Origin: Oxalobacteraceae bacterium | GTDB lineage: Bacteria > Pseudomonadota > Gammaproteobacteria > Burkholderiales > Burkholderiaceae_D | Reading direction: 5' to 3' | NCBI GenBank assembly: GCA_003537575.1 | Contig: DPRS01000050.1 | Location: 1 to 30,149 of the forward strand | DNA: 30,149 nt | Shown here: piece by piece, positions 1-8,709 of the stretch | How positions within the stretch are numbered: the first letter of the stretch is position 1 | How the letters are laid out: every line of letters begins with the position of its first letter | Notes under the pieces: generated by a model | Told to the model about the DNA's origin: nothing | The model's database searches: none | What the model saw: only the letters and a program-made list of their open reading frames with translations | Made by a program: the position numbers and the translations under genes

Positions 1-3000
1 CCGAGCCGGTGCCGGTGCCCCACAGAATCGGCAACAGCCCTGCCATGATCGCCACCACCGTCATCATCTTCGGGCGCACGCGCTCGACCGCGCCCTCCAT
101 CACCGCTGCGTACAGGTCGGCGGCGCCCGGCGTAGTGCCGGCCGCCCGGCATTTGACTTTAGCCTCTTCCCAGGCGTGATCCAGGTAGATCAGCATCACC
201 ACGCCGGTTTCCGCCGCCACGCCGGCCAGCGCAATGAAGCCCACCGCAACGGCGACCGACATGTTGTAGCTCAAGAGCCACATTAGCCAGACACCGCCCA
301 CCAGCGCAAACGGCACCGACAGCATCACGATCACCGTTTCGGTCAGGCGCTTGAAGTTCAGGTACAGCAGCAGGAAGATAATCAGGAGCGTCACCGGCAC
401 CACGATCTTCATTTTCCCGATCGCCCGTTCCATCGCCTCGAACTGGCCGCTCCAGGTGGCGTAGTAGCCAGGTGGGAATTGCACCTGGTCATTAACCGCC
501 TTGCGCGCTTCGGCCACGTATCCGCCGATATCGCGGTCGCGAATGTCCACATAGATGTAAGTCGACAGCAGTGCGTTTTCGGTGCGGATACCGGGCGCGC
601 CCTTGGCTACTTCGATCTTGGCCAACTGGCCCAGCGGGATCATGGCGCCGTCCATGGTCGGCACCAGCACTTCGCGGCCGATCAGTTGCGGGTCGCTGCG
701 CAATTCGCGCGGGTAACGCACGGTCACGCCGAAGCGCTCGCGCCCTTCCACCGTGGTGGTGACCATTTCGCCGCCAAGTGCGGAACCGATGATGTCCTGC
801 ACTTCGCCGACGCTCAAGCCATAGCGTGCCAGTTGCGCGCGATCCGGCTCGATGTTGAGGTAAAAGCCGCCGGTGATGCGCTCGGCAAAGGCGGAAGTCG
901 TGCCGGGCACCTGCTTGACCACCGCCTCGATTTCCTTGGACAGCCTTTCCATTTCAGCGAGGTCCTTGCCAAACACCTTGATGCCGATCGGCGTGCGGAT
1001 ACCGGTCGAGAGCATGTCGGTGCGCGCCTTGATCGGCATGGTCCAGGCGTTAGAGACGCCAGGGAATTGCAGGGCCTTGTCCATTTCTGCGATCAGCTTG
1101 TCCATGGTCATGCCGTCGCGCCACTCCGACTCCGGCTTCAGGTTGATGACCGTCTCGAACATCTCGGTTGGCGCGGGGTCGGTCGCAGTATTGGCGCGGC
1201 CCGCCTTTCCCCACACCGAGGCGACTTCCGGGAAGCTCTTGATGATCTTGTTCTGGGTCTGCACCAGTTCCGCCGCCTTGGTGATCGACATGCCTGGCAG
1301 ACTGGCTGGCATGTACAGCAGGGTGCCTTCGTTTAACGTTGGCATGAACTCGCTGCCCAGCTTCGAAGCCGGATAGAAAGAGACCACCAGCACAATCAAC
1401 GCGCCAAGGATCGTCAGCTTTTTCCAGCGCATCACGCCCTGGATGATCGGCCGGTACGCCCAGATCAGAAAGCGGTTCACCGGGTTCTTTGCTTCGGGCA
1501 TGATCTTGCCGCGAACGAAAAGCATCATCAACACCGGTACCAGCGTGATCGACAGCAGCGCCGCCCCCGCCATGGCGAAGGTCTTGGTAAAAGCCAGCGG
1601 CGAAAACAGCCGGCCTTCCTGCGACTCCAGCGTAAACACCGGCAAGAACGACACGGTGATGATCAGGAGCGAAAAGAACAGCGACGGCCCGACTTCCTTG
1701 CAGGCGGCCAGCATGGCCTCCACCCGCGATTCGCCCTCCTTCAGCCGCTCCAGGTGCTTGTGGGCGTTCTCGATCATCACGATCGCCGCGTCGACCATGG
1801 CGCCGATGGCGATCGCGATGCCGCCCAGGCTCATCAGGTTGGAGTTCATGCCCAGCAGACGCATGGCAATAAACGCCATCAGCACCCCGACCGGCAGCAT
1901 CAGGATCGCCACCAGGGCGCTCCTTACATGCAGCAGGAATACGATGCAGACCAGCGCAACTATGATGCTTTCCTCGATAAGCGTACGTTTAAGGGTATCG
2001 ATGGCGCGGTGAATCAGGTCGGAACGGTCGTATACCGCCTCGATCGAGACGCCTTGCGGCAAGCCGGCGGATAGTTCGGCGATTTTTTCCTTCAGATTGT
2101 GGATCACTTCCAGCGCATTCTGGCCGTAGCGCGCCATCGCGATGCCCGACACCACTTCGCCTTCGCCATTCAGTTCGGCCACGCCGCGCCGCTCGTCCGG
2201 CATCAATTCGACGCGTGCGATGTCACGGATCAGCACGGGCGTGCCGCCTTCGCTTTTCACCACCAGCATCTCGATGTCTTGAATGCCGCGCAGATAGCCC
2301 TTGCCGCGGACCATGTATTCGGTTTCGGCCATTTCAATCACGCGACCGCCGACGTCGCGGTTGGAATCGCGGATCACCTGCGACACCTTGGACAATGGAA
2401 TGCCATAGGCGCGCAACTTGACCGGGTCGACCGTGACCTGATACGTCTGCACGAAGCCGCCGATGGAAGCCACTTCGGCCACGCCATGCGCCTTGGTCAG
2501 CTGGTAGCGCAGATACCAGTCCTGCATGGTGCGCAGTTCGGCCAGCGACAAGTTCTTGTTCTTGTCCTGCACTGCGTACTGATAGACCCAGCCGACGCCG
2601 GTCGCGTCCGGGCCGATCTGCGGTGTTACGCCCTTGGGCATGCGGCCGGCAGCGGAATTCAGGTATTCCAGCACCCGCGAGCGCGCCCAGTAGATGTCGG
2701 TGCCGTCCTCGAAGATGACGTACACGAACGAGGCGCCGAAAAACGAAAAGCCGCGCACGACTTTCGATTTTGGCACAGACAGCATGGCGGTCGTCAGCGG
2801 ATAGGTGACCTGGTCTTCCACCACCTGCGGCGCCTGGCCAGGATATTCCGTATAGACGATCACCTGCACGTCCGACAGGTCGGGTAGCGCATCGATCGGC
2901 GTCTTCAGGACGGCATAGATGCCGCCAATCGACACAAACAGCGTGGCAAGCAGGACCAGGAAAACGTTCCGGCCCGACCAGTCGATGATTTTGTTGAGCA

Positions 3001-3001
3001 T
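1..3001 (-). CDS. cusA: CusA-type Cu(I)/Ag(I) RND efflux pump (C-terminus cut by window edge)
   Basis: Inner-membrane proton-driven RND transporter of the heavy-metal (HME) family, expected to move Cu(I)/Ag(I) from periplasm or cytoplasm into a CusCBA tripartite channel. The frame runs uninterrupted from ATG 3001 to the left edge (1000 codons), so about 45 residues are missing relative to E. coli CusA (1047 aa). It opens MLNKIIDWSGRN and continues into a typical first membrane helix. Three methionines, in LLYMPAS (residue 564), TEMFETV (614) and TDMLSTG (663), are spaced 50 and 49 residues apart. This matches exactly the spacing of the E. coli Cu-binding triad M573/M623/M672 and argues for Cu/Ag rather than Zn/Co/Cd. 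The start has a GGGAG ribosome site about 7 nt upstream, 13 bp after the cusB stop, so it is the last gene seen of a cusCBA operon. Confidence 0.95.
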   Translation of the reverse strand, partial: MLNKIIDWSGRNVFLVLLATLFVSIGGIYAVLKTPIDALPDLSDVQVIVYTEYPGQAPQVVEDQVTYPLTTAMLSVPKSKVVRGFSFFGASFVYVIFEDGTDIYWARSRVLEYLNSAAGRMPKGVTPQIGPDATGVGWVYQYAVQDKNKNLSLAELRTMQDWYLRYQLTKAHGVAEVASIGGFVQTYQVTVDPVKLRAYGIPLSKVSQVIRDSNRDVGGRVIEMAETEYMVRGKGYLRGIQDIEMLVVKSEGGTPVLIRDIARVELMPDERRGVAELNGEGEVVSGIAMARYGQNALEVIHNLKEKIAELSAGLPQGVSIEAVYDRSDLIHRAIDTLKRTLIEESIIVALVCIVFLLHVRSALVAILMLPVGVLMAFIAMRLLGMNSNLMSLGGIAIAIGAMVDAAIVMIENAHKHLERLKEGESRVEAMLAACKEVGPSLFFSLLIITVSFLPVFTLESQEGRLFSPLAFTKTFAMAGAALLSITLVPVLMMLFVRGKIMPEAKNPVNRFLIWAYRPIIQGVMRWKKLTILGALIVLVVSFYPASKLGSEFMPTLNEGTLLYMPASLPGMSITKAAELVQTQNKIIKSFPEVASVWGKAGRANTATDPAPTEMFETVINLKPESEWRDGMTMDKLIAEMDKALQFPGVSNAWTMPIKARTDMLSTGIRTPIGIKVFGKDLAEMERLSKEIEAVVKQVPGTTSAFAERITGGFYLNIEPDRAQLARYGLSVGEVQDIIGSALGGEMVTTTVEGRERFGVTVRYPRELRSDPQLIGREVLVPTMDGAMIPLGQLAKIEVAKGAPGIRTENALLSTYIYVDIRDRDIGGYVAEARKAVNDQVQFPPGYYATWSGQFEAMERAIGKMKIVVPVTLLIIFLLLYLNFKRLTETVIVMLSVPFALVGGVWLMWLLSYNMSVAVAVGFIALAGVAAETGVVMLIYLDHAWEEAKVKCRAAGTTPGAADLYAAVMEGAVERVRPKMMTVVAIMAGLLPILWGTGTGS

Positions 3002-3014
3002 GGCTGGTCTCCCG

Positions 3015-4637
3015 TCAGTGGCCGGCATGCGGGTTCGCCGCCGGCGCACTAACCGCAGGCGCCGTGGCATCCGCCTTGCTGCCCCCGACCGGCCGCACGC
3101 CGGTGACGACCCATTCGCCAGGCTGGCGCTCGACAATTTCAAACGCCACCCGCGCTCCCGGCTTCAACTGCTCCAGCAAGGCGCTGTTGGCGACCTTGAA
3201 TTCCATCGTCATGGCGGGCCAATTCAGGCTCGCAACCGGGCCATGGTTGATACTAACCATGCCGCTGCTTGCATCGACTTTTTCGACCACGCCTTCGCCT
3301 TTGTGTCCGACGACACCAGCAGTCTTGCCCGCTTGGCCACCATCCTTTGCCGCACTATTGCCATGTGCTGCATGGCCAAAACTACCAACGGCGGCATTCA
3401 GGTTGCTCTCGGCATCGATCAGGAAGTTGGCGGCAACCACCACGTCCTCGCCTTCCCGCACGCCCTCCAGCACCTCAATATTGTCGTCGCTGCGCGCCCC
3501 GAGCCGGACTTCGCGCGGCTCGAAACGCCCTTCCTTCACCTGCACCAGCACAATCTGCCGTGTCCCGCTGTCGATTACGGAAGACACCGGCACTGTCACC
3601 GCTTCGGCGCGAGCGGCAACCGCCACCTCCACGCTGGAGAACATGCCAGGTTTGAGCAACTGGCCGGGATTGGCCATCTCCACCCGCGCCTGTGCGGTGC
3701 GCGTGGCGGCATTGAGCGTCGGATAGACATAGGTGACCGTACCGGTAAACACCTTGCCGGGATAGGCGTTGATGCTCACCCTGGCTTTCGCGCCTTCCTT
3801 GACCAGCCCGATATCCTGCTCGAAGACGTCGGCCAGCACCCAGACGGTGGACAAATCAGACACTTGGTACAGGGAATCGCCCGGCATGAAGCGCATGCCC
3901 TGGAGCGCCTTCTTTTCAGTGATGATGCCGGCAACCGGCGAGCGGAAGGTCAGGGTGCGCCGGGCCGTGCCTGATTTCGCCAGGGCGCGGACCTGCTCCT
4001 CGGAAATGTCCCAGTTCTTCAGCCGCATCAGACTCGACTCGGCAAGCTGCTTCATGCCTTCCTGCGCCTCGCTGCCGGCGCCCTTCAGCGATTGCACACC
4101 CTGTGCGGCAATCGCATATTCGCGCTGCGCCGACACCAGTTCCGGGCTGTACACCTCGAACAGCGGTTGCCCCTTGGCGACAGCCTGGCCGGTGGCATTG
4201 ACGTACAGGCGCTCGACATAGCCTTCGAATTTGGGGGAAATCGCATACACGCGCCGCTCGTCCGGCTCAATGCGACCTGCCGCGCGCACCGTCTTGCTGA
4301 TCGCTTTCCGGCTCGCTTTTGCGGTGCGCACGCCCAGTTTCTGAACCTTGTCGGTGCTGATGGCGATCTGGTTGGCGGCGGCGGGTTCGGCTGCTTCGCC
4401 GCCTTCAAAGACTGGGATGTAATCCATGCCCATTGGATCCTTCTTCGGCACCGGCGACGTGTCCGGCAAGCCCATCGGGTTGCGGTAATACAGGATCTTG
4501 CGTTCCTGCTTGCCACCGGCTGCCATGGTTGCGCCCCCCTGCTTCTGCGCACCTCGGTTGCCCGCCCAATAGCCCCCTCCTGCTGCCAGTGCCGCGACGA
4601 CGATCATGCCGATGGCGATATTTGCTCCCTTGCTCAT
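3015..4637 (-). CDS. cusB: CusB-type periplasmic adaptor with fused C-terminal CusF domain
   Basis: Membrane-fusion (adaptor) subunit linking CusA to CusC. The 540 aa comprise an N-terminal membrane anchor (residues 8-26), a heavy-metal-binding segment around residues 50-77, the usual hairpin/lipoyl/beta-barrel body to about 410, a linker, and a CusF domain at about 447-518. In the binding segment M55, M69 and M71 resemble the three Cu-binding methionines of E. coli CusB. In the CusF domain H465, W473, M476 and M478 have the 8/3/2 spacing of the CusF metal site (H36, W44, M47, M49). The protein ends in a His-containing tail (PHAGH). Its ATG overlaps the cusC stop (ATGA), implying translational coupling. 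The fusion tethers a metal chaperone to the pump; a free CusF is also encoded at 6945-7328. Confidence 0.95.
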   Translation of the reverse strand: MSKGANIAIGMIVVAALAAGGGYWAGNRGAQKQGGATMAAGGKQERKILYYRNPMGLPDTSPVPKKDPMGMDYIPVFEGGEAAEPAAANQIAISTDKVQKLGVRTAKASRKAISKTVRAAGRIEPDERRVYAISPKFEGYVERLYVNATGQAVAKGQPLFEVYSPELVSAQREYAIAAQGVQSLKGAGSEAQEGMKQLAESSLMRLKNWDISEEQVRALAKSGTARRTLTFRSPVAGIITEKKALQGMRFMPGDSLYQVSDLSTVWVLADVFEQDIGLVKEGAKARVSINAYPGKVFTGTVTYVYPTLNAATRTAQARVEMANPGQLLKPGMFSSVEVAVAARAEAVTVPVSSVIDSGTRQIVLVQVKEGRFEPREVRLGARSDDNIEVLEGVREGEDVVVAANFLIDAESNLNAAVGSFGHAAHGNSAAKDGGQAGKTAGVVGHKGEGVVEKVDASSGMVSINHGPVASLNWPAMTMEFKVANSALLEQLKPGARVAFEIVERQPGEWVVTGVRPVGGSKADATAPAVSAPAANPHAGH

Positions 4638-5905
4638 AATTCTTCTCCCAACAGTCGTTCGATTTCAGCCAGGCGCGCCTGGGCTTCCGCCTGCGCCTTA
4701 AAGCGGTTTTGTTTGGCCAGGCGGATCTGCCGCTGGGCATCCAGTAGGGTTGCGAAATCCACCTTGCCGTTTTCATAACTTGCCAGCGCCGCCCGGTAAG
4801 TCAGCTCGGCCTGCGGCAACAGGCTGTTTGCTACCAGCATTTCTGTGCGGCGGGCAGCGTCCAGCGCCGCCAGGTTTTCCGAAAGTTCAGCCAGTACCTG
4901 GTTGGCGGTGGCGTCCTTGCGCGATTGCGCCGCAGCTAGCATGGCTTGCGCTTCGCGTTCCTGTGCGCGGCGCGGCGCCTGCTGCAAGGGAATCGTCATC
5001 TGGAACATTACTTCCCATTCCTTGACGGAGCCCCCTGTCTGCATCGGCGCGATGCCGACGGCGAAGTCGGGATAGCGGTTCTTGTAGACCAGGTCGCGGT
5101 TTTTTTCCGCCGCCTTGAGCCGCGACTCTTCCGCGAACAACCGGGGATTGCGTGCCCGCACCCGCTCTGCCAGCGCGGCATAATCGAGTTTCACCGGCTG
5201 CGGCAGCGGACGCAGCCGGTCCGGCGCCGCCAGCGGCGCTTGTGCCGGGCGCGCAAGCAGCATGTTCAGGCGGGACTGGAGCATGCGTTTTTCATTGTCC
5301 AGGGTAATCAGCTCATTTTTCAGATTGGTCTGTTCCACCTGGGCGCGGATGGCATCCGGCTGTGCGGCCAGGCCGCCGGCATAGCGTGCCTGCGTCACCT
5401 TTTCCAGGCGCGCCATGAGATCGAGGATTTCGCGCGCCAAGCCCTCGGTTTGATGGACGGCGTAATACTGGGCATAACTTGCCTTGATGCGGGAAGACAG
5501 TTCTGCCCAGGTGCCGTACGACAACCCCTTGGCGCCATCGGCTTCCAGGTGGGCGATGTCGCGCTGCAGGTCGCGTTTGCCGAACCAGGGCACCTCCTGC
5601 ATGATTTGGTAGCGCGTAGTGCCGACGCGGCTCGGTGCCAGGGTCGGATTCTGCGTATTCATTTTGGTGATGTCGCGCCACTCGATTTGCAGCTTCGGGT
5701 CGGGCAGACTGCCAGCCGCGGCGGCACGCTCGCTGGCCGCTTCGGCTTCATGACGCATCGCGGCGAACTCGGGGTTGCGCTCACGGGCATAGTCGAGCAG
5801 GCTTTGCACCGAGCCGCCCGGCAGCGCGTCTGCGGATGCCGGTATGGTAGGCGCGGCAAGGGCAATTGCCACCGCCAGCGCGCAGGCATGTAAGGGGTAT
5901 TTCAT
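4634..5905 (-). CDS. cusC: CusC-type outer membrane efflux channel (TolC/OEP family)
   Basis: Outer-membrane factor that forms the exit duct of the Cus pump. The 423-aa product has a cleavable signal peptide (Lys at position 2, hydrophobic core, likely cut after ASA near residue 26). Two long, coiled-coil-rich OEP repeats follow, rich in Ala/Glu/Arg, with phrases such as LLDYARERNPEFAAM near the start of repeat one and RIRLAKQNRFKAQA-like helix near the end of repeat two. No lipobox cysteine is seen, so it is probably not lipidated, unlike E. coli CusC. Start ATG 5905 has GGAG about 8 nt upstream. It is first in the cusC-cusB-cusA order, and its stop overlaps the cusB start. Which OEP subfamily it belongs to rests mainly on its neighbours. 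Confidence 0.9.
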   Translation of the reverse strand: MKYPLHACALAVAIALAAPTIPASADALPGGSVQSLLDYARERNPEFAAMRHEAEAASERAAAAGSLPDPKLQIEWRDITKMNTQNPTLAPSRVGTTRYQIMQEVPWFGKRDLQRDIAHLEADGAKGLSYGTWAELSSRIKASYAQYYAVHQTEGLAREILDLMARLEKVTQARYAGGLAAQPDAIRAQVEQTNLKNELITLDNEKRMLQSRLNMLLARPAQAPLAAPDRLRPLPQPVKLDYAALAERVRARNPRLFAEESRLKAAEKNRDLVYKNRYPDFAVGIAPMQTGGSVKEWEVMFQMTIPLQQAPRRAQEREAQAMLAAAQSRKDATANQVLAELSENLAALDAARRTEMLVANSLLPQAELTYRAALASYENGKVDFATLLDAQRQIRLAKQNRFKAQAEAQARLAEIERLLGEEL

Positions 5906-5982
5906 GAGTTAACTCCGGACAATGATCAACGACTGCCGCGCGCGCGTGGCTGCGGCGATGAAGCGCCTGTCAGACTGAAGTG

Positions 5983-6378
5983 TCAGATTCGGAAGCAGCA
6001 GTTCCGGATCGAGAGCGGGGGATCGGAAGAGCGCCTTAGCCCTGCGGCATCAGCATAGAAAACAACCAGCGGGTGTACGAGATGCAAGCCGCTCATGGCC
6101 GGCATCAGCAACACGGCCACAGTGGGCGGCACATTCGGTGATGGCGGCTTGTCGAGGGTCTGATCGCCTGCCTGCATATGCGTATGGCACAGTGCAGGCT
6201 GCGAGCTATCCATTTGCTCGCATTCCGTCATTACATGGTCCGTCTCGGCTGTCATCGCCATCACTTGGCCCGTCGGTAATCCTGGGCATGCGTACGCTGC
6301 CATGGCGAGCTGGGAGAACAGCACACTCACGACGGCCAACAGCACAGCGAAGAAACGGGATGGACGGGACAGCCTCAT
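5983..6378 (-). CDS. Small secreted Met/Cys/His protein at the head of the cus operon
   Basis: A 131-aa product with a clear signal peptide (MRLSRPSRFF then a hydrophobic stretch, likely cleaved after AMA near residue 27). The mature part is short and rich in possible copper ligands: scattered Cys (ACPG, TECEQM, ALCHTHM, NCCF), several Met and His, and a C-terminal SIRNCCFRI. I chose ATG 6378; the frame stays open further upstream, but that part has no signal peptide and reads like non-coding sequence. It lies 77 bp upstream of cusC in the same direction and is probably cotranscribed. By position it resembles the small CusD protein of the Cupriavidus cusDCBAF operon; I infer this from location only. 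Function unknown; periplasmic copper binding or sensing is plausible. Confidence 0.7.
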   Translation of the reverse strand: MRLSRPSRFFAVLLAVVSVLFSQLAMAAYACPGLPTGQVMAMTAETDHVMTECEQMDSSQPALCHTHMQAGDQTLDKPPSPNVPPTVAVLLMPAMSGLHLVHPLVVFYADAAGLRRSSDPPLSIRNCCFRI

Positions 6379-6944
6379 AAATAACCTGCTTTGAACTGAG
6401 CAATACTCCAAAATTAGTACACTGCAATCAATGCAACCTCGACATCCAGTTATGACCAACCCTCAGCCTACTTTATGCCTCTGCCATTATTTCGCCTAGT
6501 GCTCGACTAATCGCGCTTGCAGCTACCGGTGAACTCTGCCGGAATGCGGTGCAGTTTTGCAGGAGAACAGACAATGTTTGCCTTTAGTTAATCCAATCAT
6601 ATCTTAGAGGAAAGGTGCCCGCGCAAAATAACGAAAATGTAATGTGGCCGTCAGGCTTTTGTCGGCATCAACACACACTCGTGAAGCAGTTCGTGCCGAA
6701 ACGCGACGACAAGGGAATGCCGTAACGGCTTTTCAGAAACATCGTACAGTGACATATCCGCCACCGGACCGCGCAGAAGCCATGTACAGGAATACTCGTT
6801 ATTAATGCCGGTCATGCCGCCAGTTCAGACGGATGGTGAATTTCATTGATGGCCCATGATCAACAAGATGCATTTTCAGGGCCAGAAACACCTCGCCCCT
6901 GGCAAGCCGCAGCAAGCAAGGGGCGACAGTTCTCATGGTCGAGC
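6379..6944. other. Intergenic region between the cus operon and cusF
   Basis: 566 bp without a convincing gene. The part just upstream of 6378 should hold the cus operon promoter on the minus strand. One weak candidate is TTGATT, a 17-nt spacer, then GAGTAT, ending roughly 30 bp before the ATG. I found no clear CueR or CusR palindrome. The rest has no open frame with a ribosome site. A possible hairpin after cusF is listed separately. Confidence 0.5.
6894..6925 (-). terminator. Possible hairpin downstream of cusF
   Basis: A 7-bp perfect inverted repeat (CGCCCCT / AGGGGCG) with an 18-nt loop, 19 bp beyond the cusF stop. No clean T-run follows, so it may be a weak or Rho-assisted terminator or an mRNA-stabilising hairpin. 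Confidence 0.25.
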
Positions 6945-7328
6945 TTATTTGGCGACTTCGATCGCGGTGACGACCAACGCGCCATTGGCTTTTTCAGCCA
7001 TAAAATTGACTTGATCGCCGACTTTAATATTGCTCAGCATCGCCGGGTCTTTGACGCGAAAAACCATCGTCATGGCGGGCATGTTCAGATCTTTCATCGG
7101 ACCATGCTTGAGCGTGATCTTGCCGGTATCCTTCTGGATCTTTTTCACTTCCCCCGGAATCATGGACGAAGACTGCTGACCCATGGCGCCATGATCCATC
7201 TTGCCCATCTCGCCAGACTCCATGTTGCCCATCGAACCGGATTTGCCAGCATTGTCAGCCGCCACGGCGGCAAACGGCACGCCGCAAGACAAGAACAAAA
7301 CAGTGAGTAAATGCAACAGTTGTTTCAT
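6945..7328 (-). CDS. cusF: CusF-like periplasmic Cu(I)/Ag(I) chaperone
   Basis: A 127-aa periplasmic metallochaperone expected to hand Cu(I)/Ag(I) to CusB. It has a signal peptide (MKQLLHLLTVLFLSCG, likely cleaved at AVAA, residue 24), a Met/His-rich linker (GSMGNMESGEMGKMDHGAMG, residues 31-50), then the CusF OB-fold domain at about 58-126. The metal site reads H75, M83, M86, M88, with the same 8/3/2 spacing as E. coli CusF. The tryptophan that covers the metal through a cation-pi contact (W44) is replaced by Met (LNMPAMTM). The CusF domain fused to CusB in the same operon region keeps Trp. Start ATG 7328 is preceded by AAGGAAA at good spacing. It lies upstream of the cus operon on the same strand and has its own upstream region. 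Confidence 0.92.
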   Translation of the reverse strand: MKQLLHLLTVLFLSCGVPFAAVAADNAGKSGSMGNMESGEMGKMDHGAMGQQSSSMIPGEVKKIQKDTGKITLKHGPMKDLNMPAMTMVFRVKDPAMLSNIKVGDQVNFMAEKANGALVVTAIEVAK

Positions 7329-7775
7329 ATGCGTTTCCTTAGCAGTTGTCTACACAAATCACGCAATCATCCAGCGACAATCGCGCTTCTATGAAAGCTA
7401 CATTGTAAAGGCTGATGCTTTGCTTGCATGCGACGCAATGACGATAGTTGTAACAAAGGGTAATTTCCCATCCGGATGTTTTTCCCACGCGCTCAAGTCA
7501 CTTTTTCACAAACATGCGTCAATCATCCTGCTTGGGGCAGTGGCGGCCTACCTGAATGGAAGCCTTTTCATTTTCCATAGCGGCTCTACATTTTTTAGGA
7601 TTTTTCAAGATGTCGACCTGTCCCCGATCCACCGGCCGTCGCTGCAGGCAAGCGGATCATGCGATCACAGTCAATCGACGGACCGGCAAAGCAGGCCCAC
7701 ACGGCAGCCGTGATAGTTTCGTGACATTTGCCCACTATGCTGAGAGTGATATCCCCGACAGCATGGAGCAGGCTC
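7329..7775. promoter_or_regulatory. Divergent intergenic region between cusF and fabI-like gene
   Basis: 447 bp between divergent genes, so it should carry promoters for cusF (leftward) and the FabI-like gene (rightward). It is noticeably richer in A/T than its surroundings around 7380-7620. No confident operator, -35/-10 pair or small gene could be assigned by eye. Confidence 0.4.
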
Positions 7776-8558
7776 ATGGAATTACTGGATTTAAAAGGCA
7801 AGAAAGGCCTGGTAGTCGGCATTGCCAACGAAGAAAGTCTGGCGACATGGGCGGCAAAGCACTTCCATGGTGCGGGCGCAGAACTGGCCGTGACATACTT
7901 CAATGACAAAGCCAAATCCTTTGTCGAACCTATCGCCGGGCAGGTGGAGGCAAGCCTGTTTTTGCCGTGCAATGTGTCCCAGCCGGGTCAACTGGAAGCC
8001 GTGTTCGACGCCATCCGTGACCGCTGGGGCAAGCTCGATTTTATATTCCATTCGATTGCTTCAGCCCGCAAGGACGAGATCCACGGGCGCCTGATGGATT
8101 GTTCGGCGGAGGGATTTTCCGAAGCGATGATCGTTTCCTGCCATTCCCTGATCAGAATGGCCAAGCTTGCCGAACCACTCATGACATCAGGCGGCAGCAT
8201 CACCACGCTGACCTATCTGGGCGCGGAAAAGGTGGTAGAGCATTACAACGTGATGGGGCCGGTCAAGGCAGCGCTGGAAGCCTCGGTACGTTATCTGGCA
8301 CACGAAATGGGCAAGCAAGGCGTACGCGTCAATGCCATTTCGGCGGGGCCGGTCAAGACGCGCGCCGCTTCAGGTCTGATGCATTTCGACGAACTGCTCG
8401 ACGAAGCCGCGCGAAAATCCCCGCAGCGTCGCCTGATCGATGCATGCGAGGTCGGCAAAACCGCCCTTCTGCTGGCCAGTGATTACGCGTCCGCCATCAC
8501 CGGCGAAATTGTCCATGTCGACGGCGGATTCCATATCGAAGGCATGGTTTTTCATTGA
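7776..8558 (+). CDS. FabI-type NADH-dependent enoyl-ACP reductase (probably an accessory copy)
   Basis: A 260-aa short-chain dehydrogenase/reductase of the FabI family, which reduces trans-2-enoyl-ACP in the last step of fatty-acid elongation. It has the FabI nucleotide-binding pattern (VVGIANEESLA, residues 13-23) and the catalytic set Y147, Y157, K164 in TYLGAEK...YNVMGPVK, corresponding to E. coli Y146/Y156/K163. The C-terminal TGEIVHVDGG is also present. Start ATG 7776 has GGAG 7 nt upstream; the frame is open 48 nt further upstream but without a ribosome site. The residue matching E. coli Gly93, where substitution gives triclosan resistance, is Ala95 (HSIASAR). The setting beside a Rieske protein and a phosphoketolase, not in a fab cluster, suggests a second, specialised copy rather than the housekeeping gene. 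Confidence 0.88.
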   Translation: MELLDLKGKKGLVVGIANEESLATWAAKHFHGAGAELAVTYFNDKAKSFVEPIAGQVEASLFLPCNVSQPGQLEAVFDAIRDRWGKLDFIFHSIASARKDEIHGRLMDCSAEGFSEAMIVSCHSLIRMAKLAEPLMTSGGSITTLTYLGAEKVVEHYNVMGPVKAALEASVRYLAHEMGKQGVRVNAISAGPVKTRAASGLMHFDELLDEAARKSPQRRLIDACEVGKTALLLASDYASAITGEIVHVDGGFHIEGMVFH

Positions 8559-8709
8559 CTGGACGTGAACCTGAATAGCCACTCGTGGACGTTTGGCTGC
8601 CCTCCATCTCCTGGGTTTAGCGGGGAGCGCACGAGACCCCGGTCAGCGAGGATGCCGAAATTGTCCAGTATAGGCAGCGCCCTGTCTGCACAACATCGTG
8701 AGGCATTTT

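Noticed and set aside
479..2887. Long open frames on the plus strand (e.g. 285 aa at 479-1336, 262 aa at 2099-2887)
   Set aside because: They are antisense to the uninterrupted cusA frame, have His/Arg-rich low-information composition and no family motifs.
4946..5893. 315-aa open frame on the plus strand
   Set aside because: Antisense to cusC, which has a signal peptide and OEP features; the frame is a GC-codon artefact.
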